IMG/VR virus record: IMGVR_UViG_3300031217_000637 | Location: 1 to 29,247 of that record | Reading direction: 5' to 3' (one strand) | DNA: 29,247 bases | Source of the DNA: a virus | In this document: positions 28,817-29,247 of the stretch, piece after piece | How positions within the stretch are numbered: the first letter of the stretch is position 1 | Layout: each line of letters opens with the position of its first letter | The notes under the pieces: generated by a model | The model's database searches: none | The model's input: only the letters and a program-made list of their open reading frames with translations | Told to the model about the DNA's origin: nothing | Translations under genes and position numbers: made by a program

Positions 28817-29247
28817 TGCAAACCCCTCAATATGTGACTGCGGATCTAAGCTCCATCCGCCTGGAAATGGAGGGCGGCGTGGTGCGCGTGGTGGATCGCG
28901 ACGGGCCGTCGGATCTGTTTGGCCGTGCTGAAGCCGGGGAGTTTGGCGCCGTCGCGCCGTTCGATCCGGGGTTTGATGTCTCCCCACCCCCGGAACCTGC
29001 CAGGCGGGTCAGCCGCCTGCAGGCCAAGGGGGCGCTCTTGCAGATGGGGCTTCTGGACCAGGTGGCAACCCTGATGGCCGGCATGGATCAAATGACCCTG
29101 CTGGCCTGGCAGGAGGCGAGTACATTCGACCGCGCGAGCCCGCTGCTCAACGGTCTGGCGCCCTATCTCAGCTGGCCCGACGGCTCTGCGCTCACGAGCG
29201 CGGACCTGGACCAGCTCTTCCTTCTGGCCGAAACGATCGAGGTATGA
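28816..29247 (+). CDS. fibre-associated protein, possible fibre assembly chaperone
   Basis: A 143-residue protein directly after the fibre gene and translationally coupled to it. The N-terminal half is beta-rich (VTADLSSIRLEMEGGVVRVVDRDG). The C-terminal half is helical: RLQAKGALLQMGLLDQVATLMAGMD, TLLAWQEASTFDRASPLLNGLAPYL, then TSADLDQLFLLAETIEV. That C-terminal pattern (QAK-ALL-GLLD ... W-EA-F-R-SP) is frequent in small proteins encoded after phage fibre genes. A role as fibre assembly or capping factor is inferred from position. The gene is complete and ends on the last base of the window. Confidence 0.65.
   Translation: MQTPQYVTADLSSIRLEMEGGVVRVVDRDGPSDLFGRAEAGEFGAVAPFDPGFDVSPPPEPARRVSRLQAKGALLQMGLLDQVATLMAGMDQMTLLAWQEASTFDRASPLLNGLAPYLSWPDGSALTSADLDQLFLLAETIEV

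Noticed and set aside
1-29247. Gene transfer agent cluster
   Set aside because: Rhodobacterales gene transfer agents have HK97-type terminase, portal, protease and capsid genes in a different order. Here the head genes are lambda type (GpA terminase, gpB portal, S49 protease, gpD, gpE) and large accessory cargo is present.
1-29247. CRISPR arrays, tRNA genes, rRNA genes and insertion sequences
   Set aside because: No regularly spaced repeats, cloverleaf sequences, rRNA segments or transposase genes were seen on reading both strands. The cargo inserts also show no transposon ends by eye.

Overview
The window is the late (packaging, head, tail, lysis and fibre) half of a lambda-type siphovirus prophage in a high-G+C alphaproteobacterium. 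Rhodobacterales is my best guess, from codon use and protein style; this is inference. No integrase, repressor, replication gene, tRNA or attachment site is visible, so the prophage ends lie outside the window.

Layout. (1) 1-3372: accessory genes. A ParB-domain/DNA-methyltransferase fusion, a small membrane protein and a small unknown run rightwards. Three small genes, including a DUF3489 protein, run leftwards, away from the terminase. (2) 3565-13200: packaging and head module in exact lambda order: small terminase (Nu1), large terminase (A), W, portal (B), S49 protease (C) with a nested scaffold start (Nu3), decoration protein (D), major capsid protein (E), a head-tail joining protein (FII position) and a DUF6441 protein (Z position). 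(3) 14471-24132: tail module: U-like terminator, V-like tube, G and G-T chaperones (with a -1 frameshift site), tape measure (H), M-, L- and K-position proteins and tip protein (J). (4) 24411-26179: lysis genes: holin, membrane-anchored endolysin and an overlapping Rz/Rz1-type spanin pair. (5) 26176-29247: fibre genes, with collagen-like, HxH and EF-hand-like motifs.

The striking feature is that lambda-like synteny is interrupted at five gene boundaries by cargo. Three are different type II toxin-antitoxin modules, all on the strand opposite to the structural genes: ccdAB between A and W, vapBC between B and C, higBA between G-T and H. An antisense bactofilin gene sits between U and V. A low-G+C seven-helix membrane protein (DUF6629-like) sits between Z and U, in sense orientation and flanked by non-coding DNA. 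No structural gene is broken. The antisense cargo abuts or overlaps the 3' ends of the upstream structural genes by a few bases to tens of bases.

Other noteworthy sequence features are a perfect A AAA AAC slippery heptamer at the end of the G-like gene that opens a 115-residue extension with a CxxC-CxxC cluster, an in-frame internal start with a strong Shine-Dalgarno in the protease gene, a probable CTG start for the large terminase, and operator-like palindromes upstream of ccdAB and higBA.
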